Positions 10,358 through 22,084 are shown, numbered from the stretch's first letter. The stretch is 64,000 bases of DNA from Plantago ovata (GCA_028274465.1 CM051456.1:78044753-78108752), one strand, 5' to 3'. Notes: generated by a model from the sequence alone, not told the origin. Made by a program: numbers and translations.

Positions 10358-12401
10358 TGTAAGAAAATACGGTTAGAGTTACCCCTAGGGTACGCAGCGG
10401 AATTTCAAAAACTTTCTTAACATGCTGGTTAATTGATTATGTATATGCCGTATATATTTAAACACGTCAATTAGAACACTTACAATACTCCAAAAGCAAG
10501 CACAACTTCCAAGTCTTCGTAATAATCCGGTGAATCTTCTCCTTCGACGAAGTCGAAGATATCTACAATACTTTGATTATCTTCAAGACAATAAAAGTTA
10601 GTTTCCAGCTCCTTGAACCTCAACCTTGGTATCCACGGTTGAAAAGCTTATCGGAAAGAATGCTAGGATATTCTTTGTGTGGCCAAGAAGATGGGGCGGC
10701 GGTTTTCCTCCGGTGAGGGTGGCGCGCGCGTGGGCTAGGGAGAGGTAGGGGAGAGCTTTTTATTTTCTCTAAGAAAACTTGTAGACAAACTATATGTCTG
10801 GGTATTCAACTATGTGAAAGTCTATGTCAAAAGCTCTCTAATAGTCTACTATATATAGTAGTCAATAGAAGCCTAATGAATAATCAATTAGACTTCATAA
10901 AGGAATAAGAATCTAATTCTTATCGCACTAGGAAACCAATTTCAAGTCTAGATTCATTCCCAATCAAATTAAAACTCAATCAGGAAAATCTAACTTATCC
11001 CTTGGACTTCTAATAAGGGAAGGAGTCGAACTCCTTCCCCTATCTCAGCTGCGCGCGCGCACGCCCCCTAGGGAGGTTAGGTGGGTCCCGATTTTGGGAC
11101 CCACTTATAGTTCTAAGGCAATTCAAACTCCAAGTAGATTTTGCCCATGTGCATATATTAATTCCAAATTAACATATCCTTTCAAATCAAACCTCTATTA
11201 TATTTCTAAAATATAATCTTTAATTGTATTTACATAAAATATAATTAATCAGCCAATTAAAATAATAATTCAAAATCATTAATTGAGCCACAAAATATTA
11301 GAATTAATTCCAAATCAATTATAATCCATCAATCACAATTAATTCCAAATTAATTGCGATTCCATCTTCAAGGATATTCGGATAAGCTGAATCGCCACAT
11401 AGTGTGACCCATAGGGCCTCATTGTATTAAGCAAGTCCTAGACTAGGCAAAATGGAATTCCTAGACGGTTCCATTTGCAATATTAATACATGAGGACGTT
11501 TGAGATGTTTCTCAAAGCAAACCCTTTCGATGCGAAGTCTGTTGCGCTCAACGCGGCGATGGTAACGTCCCTTCATCTGACTGACTCGAATGCATCAAGG
11601 ATCGATGAAGTTTCTATCCCAATAATACATCCATGGGTGTCTTCAGTGAGTTGCATGGTGAATCCAATATCTATTATGACCATCATAATAATATTGACAC
11701 GCTGGCCAACGGTTTTACCAATCACAACTATGAACGACTATGAGCAGTGCTCTCCTGTGCTACACATGAGAGATGAATCCTTCACAGAATCACTTATCAT
11801 CCCCATTTTTATGTAGCCATAATCCTGGATCGTGTCTTGGGTCAACTGCTTATTTAGAGCTGACATCGACGGGTCCACCAAGGATATGGGGCAACAAATG
11901 TGATGATAAAGTCCTGTAAGTCCAAAGGACGACTGGCATCACTTTGACAACTTACCGGTTCCCATAGACACTTCGGTGTAGAGTATACATCGATGGGAGT
12001 GTCCGGTGGGTACTTCCATTGTTCGGTAATCATCCTTCGAACAACTATGCGCAGTTATGAGAACGTTTCTTGATTGTCAACAATCCGTTCCGTGGTCGTG
12101 GGATTGGCTCACACTTGTATAACCTCCACGCATACTAGCCTCAGCTGGTTCATTCAGACCCCTACATCCGAGATGAACCTCGACTAGGGAGATTTTGGGA
12201 TAGATGATAACTCACATAGCTCCCACTATCTGTGTGATCGGTCATCTATCCGAGGGGACATGTTTAATATCAATACAGACAAAAATAGAGATATGACATG
12301 CTGCATGCCTGGTGTAATATAAATATGAAAGCGATACTCAATAGTCAAACAACAAACATAATATATTATATTACGTTAACCTGTGTTATAGTACATATAT
12401 G
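10358..12401 (-). repeat. C1 3' LTR, truncated at its inner end
   Basis: Matches 30416-32348 but retains about 170 bp (about 11009-11180) that the other LTR lacks. That stretch includes the perfect inverted repeat GTGGGTCCC...GGGACCCAC (about 11083-11106). About 65 bp at the inner end are missing, where Gy2 begins at 12402. The outer end TGTAAG and duplication aggga are intact. Confidence 0.85.
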
Positions 12402-12756
12402 TGATGAAATGTATTTTACACTTTCATTCGAGTCTTTTTCACCTATTTTAGCTATCCTCTATGTTAATTTAGCTATATTTTAGTACATTTTATTAGAATA
12501 GTGTCACGTTTCCCTTTAGATTTTATTTTACAGGTTTTGGTTGAAATTCGGGGATTTGCGGGCAATTATATTGAAGTTGACAAGGAATTGGTGTTCCAGA
12601 AGCCTATTTGGAGTATCTGAAGGTTTCCGGATAGGATTTGGAGTCTAGGGGTCGAATCTGGAGGTTAGAAGGCCACTAGAAGTCAGAAACCGAGTCCGAA
12701 AAGGTGAAGAAATCCAAAACCGCATCGAAAACACGGAATTCCGCAAAAAAACCGGT

Positions 12757-12794
12757 GGGCGAACCGCCGGAGCTCTGGGGCGAACCGCCCCGTA
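12757..12794. repeat. GC palindromes in Gy2 first LTR
   Basis: GGGCGAACCGCC and GGGGCGAACCGCCCC separated by GGAGCTCT. It ends about 12 bp before the TATA box. The second Gy2 LTR has the same at 16903-16943. Confidence 0.7.
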
Positions 12795-13244
12795 GTTTTT
12801 CGGGGCCTATATATAGTTGCTTAGTTTTCTCCGAAAATCATATCTTTCCAGACCTACTTTCTCACCTCTCTCTATAGTTTTAGGTAGGAACTTCCCGGGG
12901 CCTGTCCTGGGAGTTCCGTAGCTTTGGGGATACTTTTTCATAACGGATTGGAGCTCGTAGGATCGCAATTCTTCGGAGATTGACAACCTTCGGTAACTTG
13001 TATCTTACAGTTTAATCTACTTATTTTATATATCTTTCAATATGTTTTCTTCTATGATTTCTGTTGATTGCATGCCTATTATGAGTAGCTAAACTTATCG
13101 TTGGTGGTAGTATGTGAATTCTTAGCGAAGGGAAGATAATCATGCTAATGGCTATATCGTGCATTATACTCCGTGTCATTGCTTTATTTCGTTGATCAGT
13201 TGTAACCAAAATTCACGTATGTTATATTGATTATTATGCACAAT

Positions 13245-13435
13245 TGGACACTTGTCGACCATCAGACCAATCATCTTCGTAGTGTAGAGTAATTACGGAA
13301 CACATTAGGACAATCATCAGACCAATTACCTTCGTAGTGTTTCGTAATTACGAAACACATTAGGACAATAGTGATTGACTTGTCAGACCAGTTATCTTCG
13401 TAGTGCTTAATATTTGCAACAGGACACTAGATTGA
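13245..13435 (+). repeat. Minisatellite-like repeat in Gy2 LTR
   Basis: Three imperfect units of 62-66 bp containing CTTCGTAGTG, a GTAATTACG-like palindrome, AACACATTAGGACAAT and CAGACCA. Homologous tandem units occur in the Gy3, Gy5 and second Gy2 LTRs. Gy1 has a single unit. Confidence 0.75.
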
Positions 13436-13733
13436 TTCAAAGATCTCTATGCAAGACCGAGGAATTTATGCATGATTATCGACCCGTTATGTTAAGAAGG
13501 ACCATACTATCACCAATCTCCATTATCTGCTAGAAACCCCCTTTTGCTATCTATCTGTTGTTTTATATTCTCTTGTTAAATAGATAAAGCTAGTTATAGT
13601 CCTGAGAGAACGACACTCGAGTCATTCTACTGCTACACTACGGTTTTCATTGTAGTTGTGGATTGCCTTTGGCTAATTACAAATTTATTTGATTCGTTCG
13701 CGTTGGAGCACGACATCCGCGCGTTCATCAAAT

Positions 13734-13751
13734 TGGCGCCGCTGCCGGGGA
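13734..13751 (+). other. Gy2 primer-binding site
   Basis: TGGCGCCGCTGCCGGGGA after the LTR, tRNA-Asp type with one T-to-C change relative to Gy1. The second array copy has the same site at 17885-17902. Confidence 0.85.
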
Positions 13752-14057
13752 CTATACTCCTTTTTTCTGTTTAATTTTTTTATATTTTCAGCATTCGGTT
13801 CCCTACAGAAGAACAGGCTCTGGGGGTTTGCTCTCAGGAAATCTCACTTTCTTACCATATTTCTTCCCCCTATCTTTTTTAGAAAATTCATCTAATCTGA
13901 TCTCGGTTACCTTACGTGCTTGCGCTCTCGTAGTTCTCAGTTACATTGTGTTTGTTTGCACTCTTTGTGCTTATCTTTGCAAGTTTTTGTTTTTCTTTTG
14001 TGGATTCTGCTTCTTGGTTTCTTGTTTCCTCCTGTGCAGAAACTAGTTATATGAAGG
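13752..14057 (+). other. Gy2 leader with probable intron
   Basis: T-rich leader between PBS and gag. It ends in a strong 3' splice-site-like sequence, TCCTCCTGTGCAG (about 14028-14040), just before the gag ATG at 14058. The hydrophobic 72-codon ORF here (13828-14046) is best explained by this T-rich composition. The same leader is at 17903-18208. Confidence 0.5.
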
Positions 14058-15036
14058 ATGAGTCAACCACCGTTGCCCCGGTATGTGATGCCTCGAGGGC
14101 CTTGCATAACATTGGATGACGATTGCAGGAATTATGACTTTGATCCTGCGTACTACTCCATTCTCTCCACGTTTTCAATGGGTGATGATGCAAGAGGGTT
14201 CTTAGACACATACGAGGAAGGTTTGTTGAGGATACCTCGTGAGAATAAGGAGGGAGTTATTTTATCACATGAGCAACTTTGTATGAGAGGATTTATGGGA
14301 GCCTTGGAAGGGTACGCTCGAAGATGTCTCAGAATCCCGCCGGAAAAATCGTTGCGCACTTGGGGTGAAGTAACCAGCAAGTTTCTGGAACATTGGGATA
14401 GGGACTCAACTCCCGGGATAGGGGCATGGACGTCTCGCTTTAGTAGTCAGCCACCAGAAATCGACATTGCCGATTAAGAGGAATGTGGAGAAGAATCCAT
14501 TGATGAAGTCTCCTCAGTGCTTAGCTTGGATTCCACGTCCTTACTTGCGGATGTCGAGGTTGTTGGTCAAGAGGAAGTCGTGGAGGAGGTGATAACTGAA
14601 TCCATTGCTTCACTTGAGTCAGAGAGTGAAGGCGTCAGTTGTGTTGAGGTCGAGGAGCCAATCTCTGAAGATTTTGGTGTCTCTGAATCAATTGCTGCAG
14701 ATACTCTTGATCTTGACTCCTACGTTCTGGTCCATGCGCCCACCTATGAGTTCCAAAGGAGTTTTGATCCTCTTTACTCTTTTTATTTTCCATCTGATTC
14801 CCTTAGTTATTTTTTAGATTTTGTTTTTCTTGGTTTTGTTAATTTTAGTTTTCAGGGAATCGTGGACTTGCTTGAGCAGATACGGAGAGGAGCCAAGGAT
14901 GGTTCCCAAGATGCGAGGAGTAATGGAACGGATGCACAAGATTCGTTTCCATTTGATAATGGATAACATTAGTGGTAATGATCTCCTGTCCGACATGTGG
15001 AGGGACTATTATGGGGATTTCAATCCCGATAATTAG
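14058..15036 (+). pseudogene. Gy2 gag-type ORF joined to an ORF2 tail
   Basis: The N-terminal part (14058-14477) resembles a retrotransposon gag domain (SLRTWGEVTSKFLEHW near 14351-14398) but differs from the Gy1/Gy3 and Gy5 gags. A stop at 14475-14477 is a sense codon in the second copy (GAG at the TAA position). The frame continues to 14966 through an acidic Val/Glu-rich stretch, then a T-rich segment (about 14770-14862) that may be an intron ending TTTTCAG. The tail NDLLSDMWRD (about 14979-15008, another frame) matches the C-terminus of ORF2 in Gy4, so an internal deletion appears to have removed protease, pol and most of ORF2. No function expected. Confidence 0.7.
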
Positions 15037-16550
15037 TCTTTTCACATGTCCGTTCTCAGCCGACCGAGGCCAAACCGTTCGGTAACATCTAGTATCACTT
15101 TTTATTTACTCATTCTCTTTTGCTAGGGACTAGCTTAGGTTTTATGAGGGGTATGGGATGTGAACCATGATGTTAAGTATCGTTTGGCTTTGTGATGTTG
15201 AGTATGGTATGTTATTTTTTGCATTTACACGTTTACTGCTTTCCAAGGATAGTCTTGCATGTTTTATATGGAGTTTATTGCCGAATTTTTTGAACTTTTT
15301 TATTGGGTAGATCAACTAGCTATGCCATTAATCGTATGCTTCATCTCTATGAATTTGGTTGAGGTCTTTCTCGCTTGGCTTGTCACATTTATGTATTGCA
15401 CTTAGTTAAGCATGGTAGTCTCGACATCACTTAGTGGTGTTTTCTCTACTGCGGTTCACGAAGGCCTTTATAATAGGATGATGCATGTTAGGGTCTTATG
15501 GTTGTTTCCCGAGTAATTATGTACCTAAGAGGCAACAAGTCTTCACCATGCTTTGAGATTGCTAAATGCCTAGGAAGGAGGTAGTGTGAGATTGTGTGAT
15601 CCTTTGTTTATAACATATTCTTTCGAATAGGTTTGGGGAGGGGGTTACACCATCTTTAGACTTGTTTCTATTTTTCATTTTCGTATCGTGAGTTTATTTT
15701 TCCTTTTCCGTGAATTTTGTACTCCAACCTATTCTTTTGAATAGGTTTGGGGAAGTCGTGTGAGTCATTTTGTTTCTCTTTTTGTTATGCTACTGCTGGC
15801 TAAAAAAAAAAAATCGAAAAAAAAGAAAAAATTCCAGAAAAAAAGAGAAAAAGAAAAAGGAAAAAAAGAATCTGGAAAGAAAAAAAAGAGAAAAAAAGAG
15901 AAGACCCCAAAAAAGCAAAGAAGGGTCAAAAAAAGGAAGTCAAATAGCAGTTTAGCAAAGTTTGAGTCTTTTCCATTTTTTGTATTGTTCGTAATCGTGT
16001 TGTTATTTTCTATTTTTTATCTTATTTGTCTTGAGTGTCATCTGTTCTAGACCACCCTCGTCCTGCCATTCCGGAAGTGGTGAATAGCTTAAGACTTTAC
16101 TTGAGAGATGGGTAGAATAGTGGAGTGTTATCTTTTATAGGGAACCCTCCTTCGTTTGATGAGAGCCAGTACTGGTTCAACCTCTTTTGAGGAAAAGTCT
16201 TAACATGGTGGAACAGCAGTAAGTCCTCAATTTCATAGGCACGGGACAACCATTCGTATCTTAGCATGCTTCATTACGTCGTCACTGACTAGGTCCAGGT
16301 AGAGAATGTTACGAGAGACTATCTTGTCTTGACATAAGTGCTTATGTGGATGTGTATAAGTCAATCGAGGTATACTTCAACCTATATTCATGCTTTGATT
16401 TATATGGTTTTTGTTCATATGTTATTTGGTAGATTCAGTAGATTAGTTCATTTTATTTGGCATGAAACTCCATTTTGTGTCTTGCATGTTTTTTGTATTA
16501 GAGTCTAGCTTAGTTGCTTGAGGACAAGCAAAGGTTCGGTTTGGGGAGTT
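15037..16550 (+). other. Gy2 3' non-coding region and PPT
   Basis: Shared by all gypsy copies here. It has TATTC/GAATA hairpins (15614-15643, 15726-15747), each followed by GGTTTGGGGA. An A/G-only tract of about 140 bp (15801-15940) and a block ending AAGGTTCGGTTTGGGGAG (PPT, about 16531-16548) follow. The LTR begins at 16551. The Lys-rich ORFs across the purine tract are composition artefacts. Confidence 0.7.
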
Positions 16551-17881
16551 TGATGAATGTGTATTTTACACTTTCATTCGAGTCTTTTTCACCTATTTTT
16601 AGCTATCCTCTATGTTAATTTAGCTATATTTTAGTACATTTTATTAGAATAGTGTCACGTTTCCCTTTAGATTTTATTTTACAGGTTTTGGTTAAAATTC
16701 GGGGATTTCCGGGCAATTATATTGAAGTTGACAAGGAATTGGTGTTCCAGAAGCCTATTTGGAGTATCTGAAGGTTTCCGGATAGAATTTGGAGTCTAGG
16801 GGTCGAATCTGGAGGTAAGAAGGCCACTAGAAGTCAGAAACCGAGTCCGAAAAGGTGAAGAAATCCAAAACCTCGTCAAAAACGCGGTATTCCGCGAAAA
16901 AACCGGGGGGCGAACCGCCGGAGCTCTGGGGCGAACCGCCCCGTAGTTTTTCGGGGCCTACATATAGTTGCTCAGTTTTCTCCGAAAATCATATCTTTTC
17001 AGACCTACTTTCTCACCTTTCTCTATAGTTTTAGGTAGGAACTTCCCGGGGCCTGTCCTGGGAGTTCCGTAGCTTAGGTGATACTTTTTCATAGCGGATT
17101 GGAGCTCGTAGGATCGCAATTCTTCGGAGATTGACAACCTTCGGTAACTTGTATCTTACAGTTTAATCTACTTATTTTATATATCTTTCAATATGTTTTC
17201 TTCTATGATTTCTGTTGATTGCATGCCTATTATGAGTAGCTAAACTTATCGTTGGTGGTAGTATGTGAATTCTTAGCGAAGGGAAGATAATCATGCTAAT
17301 GGCTATATCGCGCATTATACTCCGTGTCATTGCTTTATTTCATTGATCAGTTGTAACCAAAATTCTCGTATGTTGTATTGATTAGTATGCACAATTGGAC
17401 ACTTGTCGACCATCAGACCAATCATCTTCGTAGTGTAGAGTAATTACGGAACACATTAGGACAATCATCAGACCAATTATCTTCGTAGTGTTGAGTAATT
17501 ACGAAACACATTAGGACAATAGTGATTGACTTGTCAGACCAGTTATCTTCGTAGTGCTTAATATTTGCAACAGGACACTAGATTGATTCAAAGATCTCTA
17601 TGCAAGACCGAGGAATTTATGCATGATTATCGACCCGTTATGTTAAGAAGGACCATACTATCACCAATCTCCATTATCTGCTAGAAACCCCCTTTTGCTA
17701 TCTATCTGTTGTTTTATATTCTCTTGTTAAATAGATAAAGCTAGTTATAGTCCTGAGAGAACGACACTCGAGTCATTCTACTGCTACACTACGGTTTTCG
17801 TTGTAGTTGTGGATTGCCTTTGGCTAATTACAAATTTATTTGATTCGTTCGCGTTGGAGCACGACATCCGCGCGTTCATCA
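16551..17881 (+). repeat. Gy2 second (shared) LTR
   Basis: 1331 bp, nearly identical to 12402-13730 by eye. It is preceded by a PPT and followed by a PBS, so it serves both as 3' LTR of the first unit and 5' LTR of the second. Its TATA box is altered to CTACATATAG. Confidence 0.9.
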
Positions 17882-18208
17882 AATTGGCGCCGCTGCCGGG
17901 GACTATACTCCTTTTTTCTGTTTAATTTGTTTATATTTTCAGCATTCGGTTCCCTACAGAAGAACAGGCTCTGGGGGTTTGCTCTCAGGAAATCTCACTT
18001 TCTTACCATATTTCTTCCCCCCTATCTTTTTAGAAAATTCATCTAATCTGATCTCGGTTACCTTACGTGCTTGCGCTCTCGTAGTTCTCAGTTACATTGT
18101 GTTTGTTTGCACTCTTTGTGCTTATCTTTGCAAGGTTTTGTTTTTCTTTTGTGGATTCTGCTCCTTGGTTTCTTGTTTCCTCCTGTGCAGAAACTAGTTA
18201 TATGAAGG

Positions 18209-18663
18209 ATGAGTCAACCACCGTTGCCCCGGTATGTGATGCCTCGAGGGCCTTGCATAACATTGGATGACGATTGCAGGAATTATGACTTTGATCCTGC
18301 GTACTACTCCATTCTCTCCACGTTTTCAATGGGTGATGATCCAAGAGGGTTCTTAGACACATACGAGGAATGTGTGTTGAGGATACCTCGTGAGAATGAG
18401 GAGGGAGTTATTTTATCACATGAGCAACTTTGTATGAGAGGATTTATGGGAGCCTTGGAAGGGTACGCTCGAAGATGGCTCAGAATCCCGCCGGAAAAAT
18501 CGTTGCGCACCTGGGGTGAAGTAACCAGCAAGTTTCTGGAACATTGGGATAGGGACTCAACTCCCGGGATAGGGGCATGGACGTCTCGCTTCAGTAGTCA
18601 GCCACCAGAAATCGACATTGCCGAGGAAGAGGAATGTGGAGAAGAATCCATTGATGAAGTCTC
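18209..18663 (+). pseudogene. Gy2 second gag copy, truncated
   Basis: Same gag N-terminus as 14058, open for about 151 codons with no internal stop. It ends at 18663, where it meets C1 RT in reverse orientation. A few bases (CTCC) fit both sides, so the exact join is uncertain by up to about 4 bp. The codons after the junction that complete a 154-residue ORF are C1 sequence read on the wrong strand. Confidence 0.8.
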
Positions 18664-19108
18664 CATCTTATAACGCTTCAGTATTTTGTCGATGTAGGTG
18701 GACTGTGTCAATCCTAACATCCTCTTGGATCTATCTCTATAGATCTTGATCCCTAGGATGTAGTTCGCTTCACCCAAGTCCTTCATTGAGAAGGTACTTG
18801 ATAACCAAACTTTAGTCTCTTCTAGCATTGAGACATTGTTTCCCATGATCAAAATGTCATCAACATAGATGATCATGAAAACGACTCCCTTGTCGTTGTG
18901 CCTTGTGTAGACACAGGGATCTTCCTTGCTTCTGACGAAGTCAAACGATTTGACAGCTTCATCAAAGCGGATATTCTAGCTCCTAGACGCTTGCTTTAGC
19001 CCATAGATGGATCTTTGTAATTTGCATACAGCAGTTAGCCTGGTTTTACTAATAAAACCTTCCGGTTGTACCATATAGACTTCTTCCTCAAGGTTGCCAT
19101 TGAGGAAG
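18664..19108 (-). pseudogene. C1 reverse transcriptase, C-terminal half
   Basis: The minus strand encodes [15 protein letters not shown] (about 18985-19030), a stop near 18977-18979, the catalytic YVDD (about 18860-18871) and MKDLGEANYILG (about 18760-18795). This is the second half of a copia RT. The first half is at 25952-26246 and Gy3 separates them, with ggaag duplicated. RNase H is missing because of the deletion at 18663. Confidence 0.88.
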
Positions 19109-20384
19109 TGATGAACCGAGAGTTGTCGGGTCCCGATTAATCAAATAAATTTGTTATTTAGCCAAAGGCAATTCACGACTACAACGAAAACCGTAGTGTA
19201 GCAGTAGAATGACCTCGAGTGTCGTTCTCTAAGGACTATAACTAGCTTTATCAAATCTAATTTAGAATATAAAAACAGCAGACGGAATAGCAAAGGTTTT
19301 TCTAACAGATAATGGAGATTGGTGATAGTATGATCCTTCAAAGCATAACGGGTTAATAATCATGCGTAAATTCCTCGGTCTTGCATGGAGATCTTTGATC
19401 AATCAATTGTCCTGTTGTAATTATCACACACTACGAAGATATAGATACTGACAAGTCAAACACTATTGTCCAATTGTGTTCCGTAATTATTCAACACTAC
19501 GAAGATATAGATATGCATAGGTCGACTAGGGTCCAATTGTGCATAATAATTAATCAACATACGAAGATATAGGTTGCGCCTGATCAACGAAATAAAGCAA
19601 TAACACGGAGTATAATGCGCGATATAGCCATTAGCATGATTATCAACCCTTCGCTAAGAATTCACATACTACCACCAACGATAAGTTTAGCTACTCATAA
19701 TTGTCATGCAATCAATAGAAATCATAGAATAAACCGTAAGATACAATGTTACCGAAGGTCGTCAGTCTCCGAAGAATCGCGATCTTACAAACTCCAAACT
19801 GCTATGAAAAAGTATCCCCTAAGCTACGAACCCCCAGAACAGGCTCTGGGAAGTTCCTACCTAAAACTACAGAGAAAGGTGAGAGAATAGGTCTTGAAAA
19901 GTATGAATTTCGGAGAAAAACTGAGCAACTATATATAGGCTTCGAATTTGTGTGGGGCGAAGGGCCCCACACACCGGGCGATTCGCCTGGTGTGGGGCGA
20001 TTCGCCCCACGTCCCGGGCGATTCGCCCGTGAGTAAAATTCGCGGAATTTTGCGTTTTCGACGCGTTTTTGAATTTCTTCCCCTTTTCGGACTCGGTTTC
20101 TGACTTCTAGTGGCCTTCTAACCTCCAGATTCGACCCCTGGACTCCAAATTCTATCCGGAAACATTCTGATACTCCAAATAGGCTTCTGGAACACCAATT
20201 CCTTGTCAACTTCAATATAATTGCCCGGAAATCCTCGTTTTTCAACCAAAACCTGTAAAATAAAAACTAAAGGGAAACGTGACACTATTCTAATAAAATG
20301 CACTAAATATAGCTAAATTAACATAGAGGGTAGCTAAAATAGGTGAAAAAGACTCAAATGAAAGTGTAAAATACACATTCATCA
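19109..20384 (-). repeat. Gy3 3' LTR
   Basis: 1276 bp. Relative to the 5' LTR it lacks about 36 bp after 19727 (present at about 25258-25293), between short TAG repeats. Palindrome array 19950-20030; TATA box 19928-19938 (minus strand). Confidence 0.92.
19950..20030. repeat. GC palindromes in Gy3 3' LTR
   Basis: GTGTGGGGC/GCCCCACAC-type repeat, GGGCGATTCGCCT, GGGGCGATTCGCCCC and CGGGCGATTCGCCCG in series, 12 bp upstream (minus strand) of the TATA box. The 5' LTR array is 25515-25596. Confidence 0.8.
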
Positions 20385-21904
20385 AACTCCCCAAACCGAA
20401 CCTTTGCTTGTCCTCAAGCAACTAAACTAGACTCGAATGCAAAAAACAATGCAAGACACAAAATGGAGTCTCATGCCAAATAAAATGAACTAATCTACTG
20501 AATCTATCAAATAACATATGAACAAAAACCATATAAATCAAAGCATGAATATAGGTTGAAGAATACCTCGATTGACTCATACACATCCACATAAGCACTT
20601 ATGTCAAGACAAGATAGTCTCTCGTAACATTCTCTACCTGGACCTAGTCAGTGACGACGTAATGAAGCATGCTAAGATACGAATGGTTGTCCCGTGCCTA
20701 TGAAACTGAGGACTTACTGTTGTTCACCAAGTTTAAGACTTTCCCTCAAAGAGGTCGAACCAGTACTGGCTCTCATCAAACGAAGGAGGGTTCCCTATAA
20801 AAGATAACACTCCCCTATTCTACCCATCTCTTAAGAAAAGCCTTAAGCTATTCACCACTTCCTGAATGGCAGGACGAGGGTGGTCTAGAACAGATGACAC
20901 TCAAAAACAAAAGACAAAAAATAGAAAATTACAACACGATTACGAACATTACAAGAATTGGAAAATGAGACACAACACTTTGCTAAACTGCTATTTGGCT
21001 TTCTTTTTTGGACCCTTCTTTGCATATTTGGGGTCTTTTCTTTTTTTTCTCTTTTTTTTCTTTCCAGTTTCTTTTTTTCTTTTTTCTTCTTTTTTCCAGG
21101 AATTTTTCTTTTTTTTTCAATTAGATTTTTTTTTAGCCAGTAGTAGCATAACGAAAAGAGAAAAAATGACTCACACGACTTCCCCAAACCTATTCGAAAG
21201 AATAGGTTGAAGTACAAAATTCACGGAAAAGGAAAAATAAACTCACGATACAGAAATGAAAAAACGAAAAACAAGTCTAATGACGGTGTAACCCCTTCCC
21301 CAAACCTATTCGGAAGAATAGGTTATAAACAAAGGATCACACAACCTCACACTACCTCCTTCCTAGGCATTTAGCAATCTCAAAGCATGGTGAAGACTTG
21401 TTGCCTCTTAGGTACATAATTACTCGGGAAAACAACCATAAGACCCTAACATGCATCATCCTATTATAAAGGCCTTCGTGAACCGCAGTAGAGAAAACAC
21501 CACTAAGTGATGTCGAGACTACCAAGCTTAACTAAGAGCAATACATAAATGTGACAAGCCAAGCGAGAAAAACCTCAAACAAATTCATAGAGCTGAAGCA
21601 TACGATTAATGGCATAGTTAGTTGATCTACCCAATAAAAAAGTTCAAAACATTCGGCAATAAACTCCATATAAAACATGCAAGACTATCCTAGGATGAAT
21701 GTAGTGAATGCAACCTAAAAAATCTAAGAAAGCAGTAAACGTGCAAATGCAAATGCAAACAAAGAACAAGATACTAATCAACACAAAGCCAAACAATACT
21801 TAACATCACGGTTCACATCCCATCCCCCTTACGATACTTAAGCTAGCCCCTAGCAAAAGAGAATGAGTAATAAAAAGTGATACTAGATGTTACCGAATGG
21901 TTTG
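20385..21904 (-). other. Gy3 3' non-coding region and PPT
   Basis: Reverse complement of the shared gypsy 3' region: PPT next to the LTR (about 20387-20404), pyrimidine tract on plus (20999-21135), and two AACCTATTC/GAATAGGTT-type hairpins (21187-21210, 21303-21326). No coding content. Confidence 0.7.
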
Positions 21905-21976
21905 GAGTTTAAGGGAAGAAGATGAACTGAAATGAGGAAAACTGGGGGAGAACCCCGTTTTTTCAATCTGCAGAAC

Positions 21977-22084
21977 GTGGGGCGAATCGCCCCGCGCGTC
22001 CGGAGCGTGCGCGCGCGCTCTAAAGCGTGCGCGCGCGCTCTGGAGCGTGGGGGGCGATTCGCCCCCCACCTCCTGAGGTGGGGA
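21977..22084. repeat. Internal GC palindromes of Gy3
   Basis: GGGGCGAATCGCCCC, GGGGCGATTCGCCCCCC and runs of GCGCGCGC between GAGCGTGC units. It corresponds to the Gy1 internal array, but the TATA box after it is missing here. Confidence 0.7.

Larger units (their letters stand above)
12402..13730 (+). repeat. Gy2 first LTR
   Basis: 1329 bp, TGATGA...TCATCA. Contains a short palindrome array (12757-12794), a TATA box (12807-12816), a transcript-leader hairpin CCCGGG/CCTGGG around GCCTGT (12894-12911) and tandem units of about 65 bp (13245-13435). Confidence 0.9.
12402..18663 (+). mobile_element. Gy2: tandem gypsy array LTR-internal-LTR-partial internal
   Basis: LTR (12402-13730), complete short internal region from PBS to PPT (13731-16550), second LTR (16551-17881), then a second PBS, leader and gag start that stop abruptly at 18663. 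Both internal regions begin with the same PBS and nearly identical sequence, so this is a tandem array sharing the middle LTR. It is inserted in the C1 3' LTR. Its right end was lost by a deletion that fused gag to C1 RT. Confidence 0.85.

Noticed and set aside
10358..12401. Solo LTR of C1
   Set aside because: The aggga duplication pairs it with the LTR at 30416-32348, and C1 RT, integrase and gag lie between, so it is the 3' LTR of a full element.
13828..14046. Hydrophobic 72-codon ORF, repeated at 17979-18197, looking like a small membrane protein
   Set aside because: The hydrophobicity comes from T-rich sequence ending in a splice-acceptor-like TCCTCCTGTGCAG just before the gag ATG; a leader intron explains it better.
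15760..16050. Lys-rich ORFs (also near 33968, 61829 and on minus near 20885 and 52142)
   Set aside because: They translate the A/G-only tract of the gypsy 3' region; frame and length vary between copies, so composition rather than coding.
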